A DNA stretch of 64,000 nucleotides from positions 2,319,014 to 2,383,013 of the forward strand of contig NZ_CP031700.1 of assembly GCF_008807015.1 (NCBI RefSeq), written 5' to 3'. Below, one piece after another: positions 48,121 through 57,677 of this stretch. The first letter of the stretch is position 1. Each line of letters begins with the position of its first letter. Source of the stretch: Neisseria zalophi (GTDB lineage Bacteria > Pseudomonadota > Gammaproteobacteria > Burkholderiales > Neisseriaceae). The notes beneath the pieces were generated by a model. The model was given only the letters and a program-made list of their open reading frames with translations. It did no database searches and had not been told where the DNA came from. Made by a program: the position numbers and the translations under genes.

Positions 48121-50181
48121 ATGACCTCAACCCTATTAATCGAACTCCGCACCGAAGAGTTGCCGCCCAAAGCACTCAACACACTGGGCAACCACTTAGC
48201 CGCTTCCGTTGCCGAAGGCTTGGCCAAAGCGCAATTAATCGACGGTGAAACCGAATACACGGCTTATGCCTCACCGCGCCGCTTGGCCGTACAAGTGAAA
48301 AATGTTAAAGCAGTTCAGGCCGACCAACATATTGTGAAAAAAGGCCCTGCCGTTGCCAACGCTATAAAAGACGGTGTACCGACCAAAGCACTGGAAGGCT
48401 TTGCCCGCTCTTGCGGCGCCGATATTGCCGATCTGAAAATCATTCACGACGGCAAACAAGATGTTTATGCGCATGAGTTTACCCAACAAGGTAAAACGCT
48501 GGCCGAATTATTGGCAGACATCTTAAACCAAGCCATTAAAAAACTGCCGATTCCTAAAGTGATGCGCTGGGGCAGCAGCACCCATACTTTTGTGCGCCCT
48601 GTTCATGGTTTGGTCGTGATGCATGGCATCGACACCGTTCCGGCCGAAGTATTGGGTTTAAACAGCGGCAACACCACTCTCGGCCACCGTTTCCTTTCAG
48701 ACGGCCTCATCACCTTAACCGATGCCGATGCCTACGCCAAACAAATGCGCGACACAGGCAAAGTGATTGCTTCGTTTGCCGAACGTAAAGCCGCGATTCA
48801 GACGGCCTTAACCGAACAAGCAGGCCGTCTGAATGCTCAAGTGGCTGCCGATGAGGCTTTATTAGACGAAGTGACCGCTTTGGTTGAATGGCCGGTTGTG
48901 CTTGAAGCCGGGTTTGAAGCCCACTTTTTGGCCGTGCCGCAAGAGTGCCTGATTCTCACTATGCAGCAAAACCAAAAATACTTCCCGCTGCTAGATCAAA
49001 ACGGCAAGCTGATTAACCGCTTCTTATTGGTTTCCAACTTAGAAGCCGATGATCCTTCGCATATTATCCAAGGCAATGAGCGCGTATTGCGCGCCCGTTT
49101 GGCCGATGCGGAATTTTTCTACAAGCAAGACCAAAAAGCCACGTTGGAAAGCCGTCTGCCCAAACTGGCCAATGTGGTTTACCACAATAAAATCGGTTCG
49201 CAAGCCGAGCGTATCGAACGCCTGCAAAGCATTGCCGCCTATATCGCCAAGGGCTTGGGAGCTGATGCGGCCGTAGCCGAGCGCGCCGCCCGTTTGGCGA
49301 AAGCCGATTTGGTGACCGAAATGGTTGGCGAGTTCCCCGAACTGCAAGGCACAATGGGGAAATATTATGCCCGCTTAGACGGTGAAACCAATGAAATCGC
49401 CGATGCTATCGAACAGCACTACCAACCGCGCTTTGCCGGCGATGCTTTGCCCGAAAGCCCTACCGCTACCGCCGTGGCATTGGCCGACAAACTGGAAACA
49501 CTGGTCGGCATTTGGGGCATCGGCCTGATTCCTACCGGCGATAAAGACCCTTACGCCCTACGCCGTGCCGCATTGGGGGTATTGCGTATGCTGATGGATA
49601 ACAATCTGGATATCAACGAGTTGTTGGAAGTGGTTTATCAAAGCTTCCCGCAAGGCAAACTTTCGGAAAATACCACCGCAGAAGTAGCGGACTTTATGCA
49701 GGCACGTTTGGCCGTATTGCTGCAAAACGATTATCCGCAAGATATTGTAGCGGCCATCTTAGCGAAAAAGCCAAGCCGTTTAAACGATTTAACCGCCAAA
49801 CTGCAAGCCGTTGCCGCCTTCAAGCAGCTACCTGAAGCTGCCGCTCTAGCTGCCGCCAATAAACGCGTGCAAAACTTATTGAAAAAAGCCGACGGCGCAC
49901 TGGGCGCAGTCAATGCCAATTTATTGGCACAAGACGAAGAAAAAGCCTTGTTTACCGCCGCAACTGCTTTACAGCCGAAGATTGAAGCGGCATTAGGCAA
50001 TCAAGACTTTCAGACGGCCTTAACCGAGCTGGCAGCCATCAAACCGCAAGTTGATGCGTTTTTCGACCATGTTATGGTGATGGCAGATGATGCGGCAGTC
50101 AAACAAAACCGCCTCAACCTGCTCAACCAACTGGCGCAGCTCATGAATGCGGTGGCCGATATTGCATTATTAAGCGAATAG
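48121..50181 (+). CDS. glyS: Glycyl-tRNA synthetase beta subunit
   Basis: A 686-residue beta subunit, MTSTLLIELRTEELPPKALN at the start and RWGSSTHTFVRPVHGLVVMH near residue 142. It carries the tRNA recognition and anticodon-binding parts of the alpha2beta2 GlyRS. Several DUS copies lie within it (around 48697, 48797, 48831 and 50008), unlike the island upstream. The gene is complete and ends in a non-DUS terminator. Confidence 0.96.
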   Translation: MTSTLLIELRTEELPPKALNTLGNHLAASVAEGLAKAQLIDGETEYTAYASPRRLAVQVKNVKAVQADQHIVKKGPAVANAIKDGVPTKALEGFARSCGADIADLKIIHDGKQDVYAHEFTQQGKTLAELLADILNQAIKKLPIPKVMRWGSSTHTFVRPVHGLVVMHGIDTVPAEVLGLNSGNTTLGHRFLSDGLITLTDADAYAKQMRDTGKVIASFAERKAAIQTALTEQAGRLNAQVAADEALLDEVTALVEWPVVLEAGFEAHFLAVPQECLILTMQQNQKYFPLLDQNGKLINRFLLVSNLEADDPSHIIQGNERVLRARLADAEFFYKQDQKATLESRLPKLANVVYHNKIGSQAERIERLQSIAAYIAKGLGADAAVAERAARLAKADLVTEMVGEFPELQGTMGKYYARLDGETNEIADAIEQHYQPRFAGDALPESPTATAVALADKLETLVGIWGIGLIPTGDKDPYALRRAALGVLRMLMDNNLDINELLEVVYQSFPQGKLSENTTAEVADFMQARLAVLLQNDYPQDIVAAILAKKPSRLNDLTAKLQAVAAFKQLPEAAALAAANKRVQNLLKKADGALGAVNANLLAQDEEKALFTAATALQPKIEAALGNQDFQTALTELAAIKPQVDAFFDHVMVMADDAAVKQNRLNLLNQLAQLMNAVADIALLSE

Positions 50182-50231
50182 TGATAAATCTATCTATTTG
50201 ATTTTAAAAATTATTAATGCAAAAACCTGAA

Positions 50232-50268
50232 AAAATCAGGGCGGAATCTATCCGCCCTGATTTTATTT
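50232..50268 (+). terminator. Intrinsic terminator after glyS
   Basis: AAAATCAGGGCGGA (50232-50245) and TCCGCCCTGATTTT (50251-50264) form a 14-bp stem with a 5-base loop followed by an A/T run. It is not DUS-derived. Confidence 0.88.
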
Positions 50269-50297
50269 TATTGCTTTCCTTTCTAAAACCACCCAAT

Positions 50298-50332
50298 CCT
50301 ACTAAAAATGAAATTTTTTCATTTTTAGTAGG
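50298..50332. repeat. Perfect 16-bp palindromic hairpin
   Basis: CCTACTAAAAATGAAA (50298-50313) and its exact reverse complement (50317-50332) are separated by three T residues. It stands only 30 bases beyond the glyS terminator and has no DUS. It might back up termination or be the end of an unknown small repeat. Confidence 0.6.
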
Positions 50333-50586
50333 CCACATTCGCCATCTCTATATGCAGCCCACCTAAGCCAAATACATTCAAAAATAGATAATATTCACAT
50401 TTGAATGAAAATAAATTGTTTTAAAATAAATATCATAAATATATTTTCATTTTAAAAAATTAATTAAATTTCATAAACAAATGATTATATAAAATATTAT
50501 TACAACAATGCCGTCTGAATTAGCACATTAAAACCCAAGCTGTTTAATAGTTTTTTACACTTAAAAACACGGAAACAAATTGAAAA

Positions 50587-50607
50587 ATTCAATGTTCACA
50601 CTTGAAT
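50587..50607 (+). promoter_or_regulatory. Inverted ATTCAA/TTGAAT pair upstream of proV
   Basis: ATTCAA (50587-50592) and TTGAAT (50602-50607) are separated by 9 bases. TTGAAT could also be a -35 hexamer, with TAATCT (50625) or TATAGA (50631) as a poor -10. A similar ATTCA-CAT-TTGAAT occurs at 50393-50406. Function is inferred from position only. Confidence 0.3.
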
Positions 50608-50661
50608 AATCACTCGAAATTCTGTAATCTTATAGAATAAACAACCAACTAGAATTCTGAA

Positions 50662-51903
50662 ATGTCTGAACAATCTCCCCAAGCCAAGCTTACGGTTAAA
50701 AATCTTTATAAGATTTTCGGCCCGAACCCCAAAGCAGCACTCAAACTGCATAGCAAAGGATTGGAAAAAGAAGAAATCTTCGCCGAAACCGGCAGTACCG
50801 TTGCAGTCGGCGATGTCAACCTTGAAATTTACGAAGGTGAAATTTTTGTCATTATGGGCTTATCCGGCTCAGGAAAATCCACATTAGTCAGACTCTTTAA
50901 CCGCCTAATCGAACCCAGCCAAGGGCAGGTATTGATTGACGGCGAAGATGTCGTTGCCATGAGTGATGCACGGTTAAGACAAGTGCGCCGTGAAAAAATC
51001 AGTATGGTTTTTCAATCTTTCGCACTTATGCCGCATTTAACCAACCGTCAAAATGTTGCCTTTGGCCTTGAGCTTGCCGGCGTGCCGGAAGCCGAACGCA
51101 ACGAGCGTGCCCAAGTTGCCTTGGATCAAGTTGGTTTGGGTGCATACGGGGAAAGTTATCCCGACGAATTATCCGGCGGAATGCGCCAACGTGTCGGCTT
51201 AGCACGCGCCTTGGCAAACGATCCGGCTATTTTATTAATGGATGAAGCTTTTTCAGCATTGGATCCGCTGATTCGTACCGAAATGCAAGACGAACTGATT
51301 CAATTGCAAGCCCGCGACAAACGCACCATTATTTTTATTTCACATGATTTAGATGAAGCCATGCGCATCGGCAACCGTATTGCCATTATGCAAAACGGTT
51401 CTGTCGTACAAGTCGGTACCCCTGATGAAATTCTCAGACAGCCGGCCAATGATTATGTCCGTTCGTTTTTCAAAGAAGTCAATGTTTCCCAAGTTTATAC
51501 GGCCGGCGATTTGGCTCGCCGTACCCAACTGACTTTCCCGCACCGTGCCGGCCAGGCCAATATGCGCAGCTTTTTAAAACGCATGAGCGAAAACGACCGC
51601 GACTACGGCTTTCTGCTTGATGAAGACAAACATTTTATAGGTGTTATCTCCGTCGAATCGCTAAAAGGGGCTATCACACGAGAAGAACCAATTCAATCAG
51701 CCATCTTGCCGGATTTGGAAGCAGTGCCTGCCGATACGCCGATACGCGATATGTTTAACACCGCAGCCCGTTTCCCCTGCCCCGTTCCGATTGTCGATGC
51801 CGAAGGGCGGCATGTCGGCTCTATCAGCAAAGCGGTATTGCTGGAAACGTTAAGCCCGCCTGAAGAACCCGAAACTGAAGAAGCCAAAGCAACCGAAGCA
51901 TAA
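50662..51903 (+). CDS. proV: Glycine betaine/proline ABC transporter ATPase
   Basis: A 413-residue ABC ATPase of the ProV/OpuAA type. Walker [10 protein letters not shown] is at residues 66-74, the signature LSGGMRQRV near 173, Walker [10 protein letters not shown] and the switch FISHD. The C-terminal part (about 280-400) has the CBS-like region that senses ionic strength in this group. The permease and binding protein follow, completing an osmoprotectant importer. Two tandem reverse DUS lie just after it (51910-51921, 51926-51937). Confidence 0.93.
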   Translation: MSEQSPQAKLTVKNLYKIFGPNPKAALKLHSKGLEKEEIFAETGSTVAVGDVNLEIYEGEIFVIMGLSGSGKSTLVRLFNRLIEPSQGQVLIDGEDVVAMSDARLRQVRREKISMVFQSFALMPHLTNRQNVAFGLELAGVPEAERNERAQVALDQVGLGAYGESYPDELSGGMRQRVGLARALANDPAILLMDEAFSALDPLIRTEMQDELIQLQARDKRTIIFISHDLDEAMRIGNRIAIMQNGSVVQVGTPDEILRQPANDYVRSFFKEVNVSQVYTAGDLARRTQLTFPHRAGQANMRSFLKRMSENDRDYGFLLDEDKHFIGVISVESLKGAITREEPIQSAILPDLEAVPADTPIRDMFNTAARFPCPVPIVDAEGRHVGSISKAVLLETLSPPEEPETEEAKATEA

Positions 51904-52003
51904 AAGCTTTTCAGACGGCCTCTTTTTCAGACGGCCTGCCGATAACCCGCATAACAGATATTCAATACTTTCTGTCCGCCACAATATTAAGAAAGGACAA
52001 ATA

Positions 52004-53059
52004 ATGCCCAGCAGTAATCCTTGGGGGAGTGCCTCCCCCGCCGATGCAGACAATGCCGCTTCAGCAGTAAGCACCGCCTCACAGGCAACTGACACTTCTT
52101 CTATGCTTTCCGCCGGCGATGCCGTCGAACAGCCATTTTCTTTATTACACCCCTTCGACCACGCACAAATCCCGTTAGATCAATGGGTAGAGCAAATTGT
52201 CGGCTGGATTGTCCAACACTTCCGCGGTTTTTTCTCAGCCATTAAAACCCCTGTTGATTGGACGCTTTCCTCTATCGAAAGCGCTTTACAATCCCTGCCC
52301 GCATTAGCACTAATTGCCATTATGGTACTTTTGGCTTGGCAGCTATCCGGTAAAAAACTGGCTTTAGGCACACTGGCCGGCATGCTGTTTATCGGCTTTA
52401 TCGGCGCATGGTCGGAAATGGTCACCACCTTATCGCTGGTGATTACCACCGTACTTTTCTGTATGTTAATCGGCATTCCCACCGGCATTGCCATGGCAAG
52501 CAGTGAAAAGCTGGCCAAAGTCTTGCGCCCGATTTTAGATGCTATGCAGACCACACCCGCTTTCGTTTATTTGGTGCCGATTGTGATGCTGTTCGGTATC
52601 GGTAATGTACCCGGCGTGGTGGTAACCATTATTTTCGCCGTGCCGCCCGTTATCCGTTTAACCAACTTAGGTATCCGCCAAGTACCGGAAGACTTAATCG
52701 AAGCCGCCCATTCATTTGGCGCGGATACCAAACAAATGCTGTTTAAAGTTCAACTCCCATTGGCCATGCCGACCATTATGGCCGGCGTAAACCAAACCCT
52801 GATGCTCAGCCTTTCCATGGTCGTGATTGCCTCTATGATTTCGGTAGGCGGCTTGGGCTTGATGGTATTACGCGGTATCGGCCGCTTAGATATCGGCTTG
52901 GCCTCTATCGGCGGCTTGAGCATTGTGATTATGGCTATCGTGCTTGACCGCATGACCCAATCACTCGGCCAAAGCAACCGCAGCCGCGTAAACCGCTGGT
53001 ATCACACCGGCCCCGTCGGCTTGCTGACACGCCCGTTTAGAAGCAAAAGCACCAACTAA
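52004..53059 (+). CDS. proW: Glycine betaine/proline ABC transporter permease
   Basis: A 351-residue permease with a long, serine/alanine-rich N-terminal extension, about six or seven membrane segments, and the EAA loop [20 protein letters not shown] near residues 230-249. The segment [20 protein letters not shown] is typical of ProW. It forms the membrane channel for ProV and ProX. AAGAAAGGAC precedes the ATG. The operon order proV-proW-proX with short gaps is standard. Confidence 0.93.
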   Translation: MPSSNPWGSASPADADNAASAVSTASQATDTSSMLSAGDAVEQPFSLLHPFDHAQIPLDQWVEQIVGWIVQHFRGFFSAIKTPVDWTLSSIESALQSLPALALIAIMVLLAWQLSGKKLALGTLAGMLFIGFIGAWSEMVTTLSLVITTVLFCMLIGIPTGIAMASSEKLAKVLRPILDAMQTTPAFVYLVPIVMLFGIGNVPGVVVTIIFAVPPVIRLTNLGIRQVPEDLIEAAHSFGADTKQMLFKVQLPLAMPTIMAGVNQTLMLSLSMVVIASMISVGGLGLMVLRGIGRLDIGLASIGGLSIVIMAIVLDRMTQSLGQSNRSRVNRWYHTGPVGLLTRPFRSKSTN

Positions 53060-53118
53060 TTTTAAACAACACTATTTCTCATTAAATACATTCAATAAAC
53101 CTACAAAGGAGTAAGAAT

Positions 53119-54156
53119 ATGAATAAAACTTTATCATTAACCCTAATGGCTACCGCCTTTGCTTTCGGTTTATCCGCTTGTGGAAACCAACCGCAAGAGG
53201 CCGCCCAGTCTTCCAACGACACGGCTACCGAACAAAGCCAACCGGGTAAAGGTGTAAGCGTACAAGCATTGCATAGCCCGATTTCCGAAGAAAGCTTTCA
53301 AACACTGGTGATTAACAACCTGCTGAAAGAATTAGGCTATGATGTTCAGCCGGTTAAAGAAGTAGATTACAGCGCCGCCTATACGGCCATTGCCAATGGC
53401 GATGCCACTTATCACACTGTTAACTGGGATCCGCTGCACAACGAAATGTATAAAAATGCAGGCGGGGATGACAAATTCTACCGCGAAGGCAACTATATTA
53501 CCGGTGCCGCACAAGGCTACCTCATTGATAAAAAAACCGCCGACCAATACAACATTACCAATATCGAACAATTTAAAGACCCTAATATTGCTAAATTATT
53601 CGATACCGACGGCGACGGCAAAGCCGACTTAACCGGCTGCCAAGCAGGCTGGGGATGTGAAGCCGTTATCGAATATCAGCTTGATGCCTTCAAACTGCGC
53701 GACAATATCACCCATAAACAAGGCCAATATGCCGCGATTATTTCCGATACCATCACCCGCTATAAAGACGGCCAACCGGTGTTCTACTACACTTGGACGC
53801 CGTATTGGGTATCCGGCAAATTAGTGCCCGGTAAAGATGTCGTATGGCTGCAAGTGCCTTCAAGCGCCAACCCCAGAAACGAAGACACCACCGCGCCGGA
53901 TGGCAAAAACTATGGCTTTGCCGTAAATAGCGAGCGCATTGTTGCCAATAAAAACTTTGCAGCCGAAAACCCGGCGGCAGCCAAATTATTCGCCGTTGCC
54001 GAACTTCCTTTGGAAGACGTAAACGCCGAAAACACCTTGATTGCCGACGGCGAAAGCAGCCCAGAACAAATCCAGCAACATGCCGACAACTGGATTAAAG
54101 CCAACCGCGCTACCGTAGACAAATGGTTGGCAGAAGCACGCGCAGCAGCAAAATAA
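53119..54156 (+). CDS. proX: Glycine betaine/proline-binding lipoprotein
   Basis: A 345-residue substrate-binding protein with a lipoprotein signal ending LSACG (Cys21), so it would be tethered to the membrane. The body has [21 protein letters not shown] and [20 protein letters not shown], with tryptophans of the kind that form the betaine cage. The gene follows proW by 59 bases and is preceded by AAGGAG. It closes the operon, with a hairpin terminator after it. Confidence 0.93.
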   Translation: MNKTLSLTLMATAFAFGLSACGNQPQEAAQSSNDTATEQSQPGKGVSVQALHSPISEESFQTLVINNLLKELGYDVQPVKEVDYSAAYTAIANGDATYHTVNWDPLHNEMYKNAGGDDKFYREGNYITGAAQGYLIDKKTADQYNITNIEQFKDPNIAKLFDTDGDGKADLTGCQAGWGCEAVIEYQLDAFKLRDNITHKQGQYAAIISDTITRYKDGQPVFYYTWTPYWVSGKLVPGKDVVWLQVPSSANPRNEDTTAPDGKNYGFAVNSERIVANKNFAAENPAAAKLFAVAELPLEDVNAENTLIADGESSPEQIQQHADNWIKANRATVDKWLAEARAAAK

Positions 54157-54186
54157 TCTTTGCTTGAAAAAAGCACTGCAAATTTT

Positions 54187-54221
54187 AAGCCCGACTGAAA
54201 AAATTTTTCAGTCGGGCTTTT
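54187..54221 (+). terminator. Terminator after proX (DUS-like but altered arms)
   Basis: AAGCCCGACTGAAAAA (54187-54202) and TTTTTCAGTCGGGCTT (54204-54219) form a 16-bp hairpin. The arms read CCCGACTGAA, like a DUS core GCCGTCTGAA in which both arms changed together, and end in T. Confidence 0.85.
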
Positions 54222-54276
54222 GCTATTGGCAACAATGTTATAATCGCCTCTACAAAATGCCTGAAAGCCATGTGCT

Positions 54277-54711
54277 ATGTATGACCATATTTCTTTTCAT
54301 ACCGAAGAAAACTACCCTGCAGACCTACCTGAAACCAATGCCGCCCACCATATCGGCTATTATTACGCTTGGGCCGTATCGCAAGACCTACACAGCCCCG
54401 AAGCAGAAAACCTACCTCAATTCGAAGCACTACAACACGGCACTATTTCGGGCGCTGAATTTGTACTCAACCAATTAAAAGGCGGCATAGATGAAACCTG
54501 CTTCAACGACTTAGGCAACCGCTTCACACAATATTATTACAACGACGATGAAGAAGGCTACGGCAATTTTCTGACCGATTATTTCCTAGCTTTAGGTATT
54601 GAAGACGAAAACGGCTTCTACCATACAAAAAACACCCCGGCCATCCAACAACGGCTGAATCCGGTGTTTCAGACGGCCTTTGAAGAATGGTTAGATAGCA
54701 TGAAACCATAA
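54277..54711 (+). CDS. Conserved hypothetical protein (DUF7832-like)
   Basis: A 144-residue acidic soluble protein starting MYDHISFHTEENYPADLPET and continuing NAAHHIGYYYAWAVSQDL. This pattern of a short start followed by a HIG-YYAWA segment recalls the DUF7832 group of unknown function; the match is from memory. It is rich in aromatic and acidic residues and lacks a signal peptide. A reverse DUS lies near its 3' end (about 54669). It stands alone between the proX terminator and galE. Confidence 0.65.
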   Translation: MYDHISFHTEENYPADLPETNAAHHIGYYYAWAVSQDLHSPEAENLPQFEALQHGTISGAEFVLNQLKGGIDETCFNDLGNRFTQYYYNDDEEGYGNFLTDYFLALGIEDENGFYHTKNTPAIQQRLNPVFQTAFEEWLDSMKP

Positions 54712-54773
54712 ACCGTTCGAACAATGATTTAAATTATAATCCATAATAGAACTAAATTAATCAAGAGAAATAT

Positions 54774-55790
54774 ATGACCATATTAGTAACAGGCGGAATG
54801 GGCTTTATCGGTTCCCACACCATTGCGGCATTAGCGGAAGCCGGATATGAAAGCATTATTCTAGATAATCTTTTTAATGCATCGCCCAATGTTTTACCCC
54901 GTTTAGAGCAGATCACTGGAAAAACTATCCCTTTTTATCACGGCGACGTGCGTGACCGCATATTATTACAAAAAATATTCAATTTGCATAATATTGAAGC
55001 TGTGATACATTTTGCCGGATTAAAAGCCGTTGGTGAAAGCGTTCAAAAACCACTTGAATATTATAATAATAATGTTTATGGCAGCATGGTTTTACTTGAA
55101 GAAATGCAACGAGCTGGTGTATTTAATATTATATTTAGCTCTACTGCCACTGTCTATGGAATACCGGAAACCATACCATTAACCGAAAACATGCCCACCG
55201 GTATGACAACAAATCCATACAGCCAATCCAAATATGTGGTTGAACGCATACTACATGATACTGTTATTTCAGATAGCCGTTGGAGTGCCATTATATTGCG
55301 CTACTTCAATCCTGTAGGCGCACATGAGAGTGGTTTAATCGGTGAAAGCCCTAATGGTATCCCGAATAATCTCTTACCCTACATCTGCCAAGTTGCACTA
55401 GGAAAAATCAAGCAGCTTAATATATTTGGCAATGACTATCCCACACATGACGGCACAGGCATACGTGACTATATTCATGTTGTCGACTTAGCAGAAGGCC
55501 ATCTGAAAGCCATGCAAGCCAAACACAACCAACCAGGGCTACATATCTATAATTTAGGTACAGGCAAAGGCCTATCTGTATTAGACATTATTCATGCTTT
55601 TGAACAAGCATCACAAATCAAAATACCTTATATTTTCGGACCAAGGCGAGCCGGTGATATTACTGAATACTATGCAGACACCACAAAAGCCGCCACAGAA
55701 TTAAATTGGCAAGCCAAAAGAAGTTTGCAAGATATTATGCACGACACTTGGCATTGGCAACAGAAAAATCCAAACGGATATGATAAGTAA
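54774..55790 (+). CDS. galE: UDP-glucose 4-epimerase
   Basis: A 338-residue short-chain dehydrogenase-type epimerase. The NAD-binding motif GGMGFIGSH is at residues 7-15, the serine/threonine of SSTATVYG near 122-129, and the YSQSK catalytic Tyr/Lys near 149-153. It interconverts UDP-glucose and UDP-galactose, supplying galactose for LOS. The neighbouring glycosyltransferases and rfb genes match the general content of the meningococcal galE-rfb region. It contains a near-DUS (AGGCCATCTGAA at 55496). An IS begins 10 bases after its stop. Confidence 0.95.
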   Translation: MTILVTGGMGFIGSHTIAALAEAGYESIILDNLFNASPNVLPRLEQITGKTIPFYHGDVRDRILLQKIFNLHNIEAVIHFAGLKAVGESVQKPLEYYNNNVYGSMVLLEEMQRAGVFNIIFSSTATVYGIPETIPLTENMPTGMTTNPYSQSKYVVERILHDTVISDSRWSAIILRYFNPVGAHESGLIGESPNGIPNNLLPYICQVALGKIKQLNIFGNDYPTHDGTGIRDYIHVVDLAEGHLKAMQAKHNQPGLHIYNLGTGKGLSVLDIIHAFEQASQIKIPYIFGPRRAGDITEYYADTTKAATELNWQAKRSLQDIMHDTWHWQQKNPNGYDK

Positions 55791-55800
55791 CATATTATAA

Positions 55801-56513
55801 GGGGCTGACGTAGATTAGCAAACAAGTTAGACTCAAAAAATGAAGATAACTCATTGCAAATTAAGAAAATCTACTCAGAAAAAACTGCTGGAATTTTTTG
55901 TACTGGAAGTAACTGCCCGAGCAGCAGCCAATATATTGGGTATTCAAGCCAATTCCGCCATGTTGTTTTATCGAAAAGTCCGGCAGGTGATTGCCTACCA
56001 TTTAGAACTCGAAGCTGACAAAGTTTTTGCCGGTTCAGTAGAACTTGATGAAAGTTATTTCGGTGGTCGGCGTAAGGGTAAACGTGGTCGCGGGGCAGCC
56101 GGTAAAGTAGCAGTATTCGGCATCTTAAAACGCCATGGTAAAGTATATACGGTGGTGGTTGAGAACACCAAGCAATCGACTTTACTGCCTGTTATTAAAA
56201 GAAAAATCATGCCTGACAGTATTGTTTATACGGACTGCTATAAAAGCTATGATGTACTGGATGTGAGTGAATTCAGCCATCATCGGATCAATCACTCACA
56301 ATTATTTGTAGACCGCCATAACCATATCAACAGTATTGAAAACTTTTGGAATCAGGCTAAACGTGTGTTAAGAAAATATAATGGAATTGACAGGAAATCT
56401 TTCCCTTTATTCTTGAAAGAATGTGAATTCCGTTTTAACTTTGGGACACCGAAAGAGCAGCTGAAGATACTGCGGATTTGGTGTGATGTTTAGGGTTAAT
56501 TTACGTCAGCCCC
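55801..56513 (+). mobile_element. IS1016-like element (IS1595 family)
   Basis: The element is 713 bases, bounded by GGGGCTGACGTAGATTAGCA and, at the right end, the inverse of GGGGCTGACGTAAATTAACC (56494-56513); 17 of the 20 positions agree. TATTATAA is repeated exactly at both sides (55793-55800 and 56514-56521), an 8-bp target duplication typical of this family. It holds one intact transposase. The size matches IS1016. Perfect duplication and an intact gene suggest recent insertion. Confidence 0.92.
55840..56493 (+). CDS. IS1595-family transposase (IS1016 type)
   Basis: A 217-residue transposase with acidic residues placed as in the ISXO2-like DDE domain: ELDESYFGGRRKGKRGRGA near residue 68, VYTDCYKSYD near 128, and HINSIENFWNQAKRVLRKYN near 166. 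It is a single undisrupted frame covering most of the element. No zinc-ribbon region is seen at its N-terminus, as usual for the short IS1016 type. Confidence 0.92.
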   Translation: MKITHCKLRKSTQKKLLEFFVLEVTARAAANILGIQANSAMLFYRKVRQVIAYHLELEADKVFAGSVELDESYFGGRRKGKRGRGAAGKVAVFGILKRHGKVYTVVVENTKQSTLLPVIKRKIMPDSIVYTDCYKSYDVLDVSEFSHHRINHSQLFVDRHNHINSIENFWNQAKRVLRKYNGIDRKSFPLFLKECEFRFNFGTPKEQLKILRIWCDV

Positions 56514-56533
56514 TATTATAAAGAAGATATAAA

Positions 56534-57346
56534 ATGCTAAAAAATTATGTTATCAGCATCAATACAGCATCATCTAGAAGAGCGCATATTACCCAAGAAT
56601 TCGGCAAACAAAATATCCCTTTTGAATTTTTTGATGCCGTTACCCCCACAAATGGGCTAACTCAATCCATAGCGCGTTTTATACCGGCCTTAGCAGAATA
56701 CCCCTACCAAACACCTGGGGAGAAATCTTGCTTTATAAGCCATGTTTTACTATTACAAAAATGTATCGACGAGAATCTACCCTATATAGGTATTTTTGAA
56801 GATGATATATTACTTGGCGAACATGCCGATTTATTTTTAACACAAGACAATTGGCTTAAAGAGCGCTTTAAACAACAAGATAGTTTTATTATTAAACTAG
56901 AAACTTATCTCATGCGAACCAGAACTCAACCAGAATCTTATATTCAACCTTATAATAATCGCTCTTTTCATATCCTCAATGCAGTCCATGTTGGTACAGC
57001 TGGGTATATTATTTCCACACAAGCTGCTCGTATTATTCTCCAACAATTCAATACAATACAAAGAGAAAGCATTAAAGCTATTGATATTATGCTATTTAAA
57101 AGCTTTCTAAATCACCCAAATTTAAAAATATTTCAATTGCATCCCGCTCTTTGTGTACAAGAAGATAGACAATTAAACGATGCCAGCAAACTTAAAAGTC
57201 AATTACACAAGGAAAGAGCACTAAACTGGGAAAAGAACCCAGAACCCAAACCAAAAAGGACATTCCAAGAACATATTATCAGAGCACTAGGTAAGTTCAA
57301 GCGTATACAAGAAAAGAAAAAATCTCAAATTGTTCCTTTTAAATAA
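56534..57346 (+). CDS. LOS glycosyltransferase family 25 (LgtB/LgtE-like)
   Basis: A 270-residue GT25 protein starting MLKNYVISINTASSRRAHIT. The EDD motif in YIGIFEDDILLGEHADLF is near residues 75-92, and the HVGTAGYIISTQAARIIL segment follows. In Neisseria this family comprises the LOS beta-1,4-galactosyltransferases LgtB and LgtE, but the exact acceptor cannot be read here. Its start is 20 bases beyond the IS end, so expression may come from the IS boundary or read-through from galE. The tail is lysine-rich. Confidence 0.85.
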   Translation: MLKNYVISINTASSRRAHITQEFGKQNIPFEFFDAVTPTNGLTQSIARFIPALAEYPYQTPGEKSCFISHVLLLQKCIDENLPYIGIFEDDILLGEHADLFLTQDNWLKERFKQQDSFIIKLETYLMRTRTQPESYIQPYNNRSFHILNAVHVGTAGYIISTQAARIILQQFNTIQRESIKAIDIMLFKSFLNHPNLKIFQLHPALCVQEDRQLNDASKLKSQLHKERALNWEKNPEPKPKRTFQEHIIRALGKFKRIQEKKKSQIVPFK

Positions 57347-57387
57347 AAGGAATGAAATACTTATCTCACAAGACAATGGTTATTAAA

Positions 57388-57677
57388 ATGCAAAAAATTA
57401 AGGTTGGATTGATTATTGATGAGTTTTTTGGCGGAGCAGAAACAGCATATGGAGGTTATGGATTTTTAGCAAGGCGGCTAATTGCTAAATATATATCCCA
57501 AACAATGAAATAGAAATTGATGCTATAAGAAAATTAATAAGCAATGAAGAAAATATGAAAAAAATAGCAAATGATGCCATTAACTATATTAAGGAAGTTC
57601 ATAATATACCTTCATTTATCACGAATCTTAGAAAAGTTATAATTCTGCCAACTCATAAAAACATACATAAATTATGA
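57388..57677 (+). pseudogene. Glycosyltransferase (GT4-like) remnant, frameshifted and internally deleted
   Basis: Frame one, from ATG 57388, reads QKIKVGLIIDEFFGGAETAY and GGYGFLARRLIAKYI, then stops at 57511. The preceding start MVIK at 57376 is also in frame. Shifting by two bases at a TATATA run (57490) restores IPNNEIEIDA, and then IRKLISNEENMKKIANDAIN with a helical tail to a TGA at 57675-57677. That part resembles the C-terminus of a GT4 glycosyltransferase. The two ends are joined with some 250 residues missing. Its stop overlaps the following ATG by four bases, as in an intact operon. Confidence 0.7.

Larger units (their letters stand above)
50182..50661. other. Intergenic region between glyS and proV
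   Basis: This 480-base, very AT-rich region contains the glyS terminator (50232-50268), a second strong hairpin (50298-50332), a lone ATGCCGTCTGAA at 50508-50519 and inverted ATTCAA/TTGAAT pairs near 50393 and 50587. The last lies about 55-75 bases before the proV ATG and may be an operator. No gene or RNA is recognised. Confidence 0.6.

Noticed and set aside
55496..55507. DUS in galE
   Set aside because: AGGCCATCTGAA has a change in the core; counted only as a near-match.
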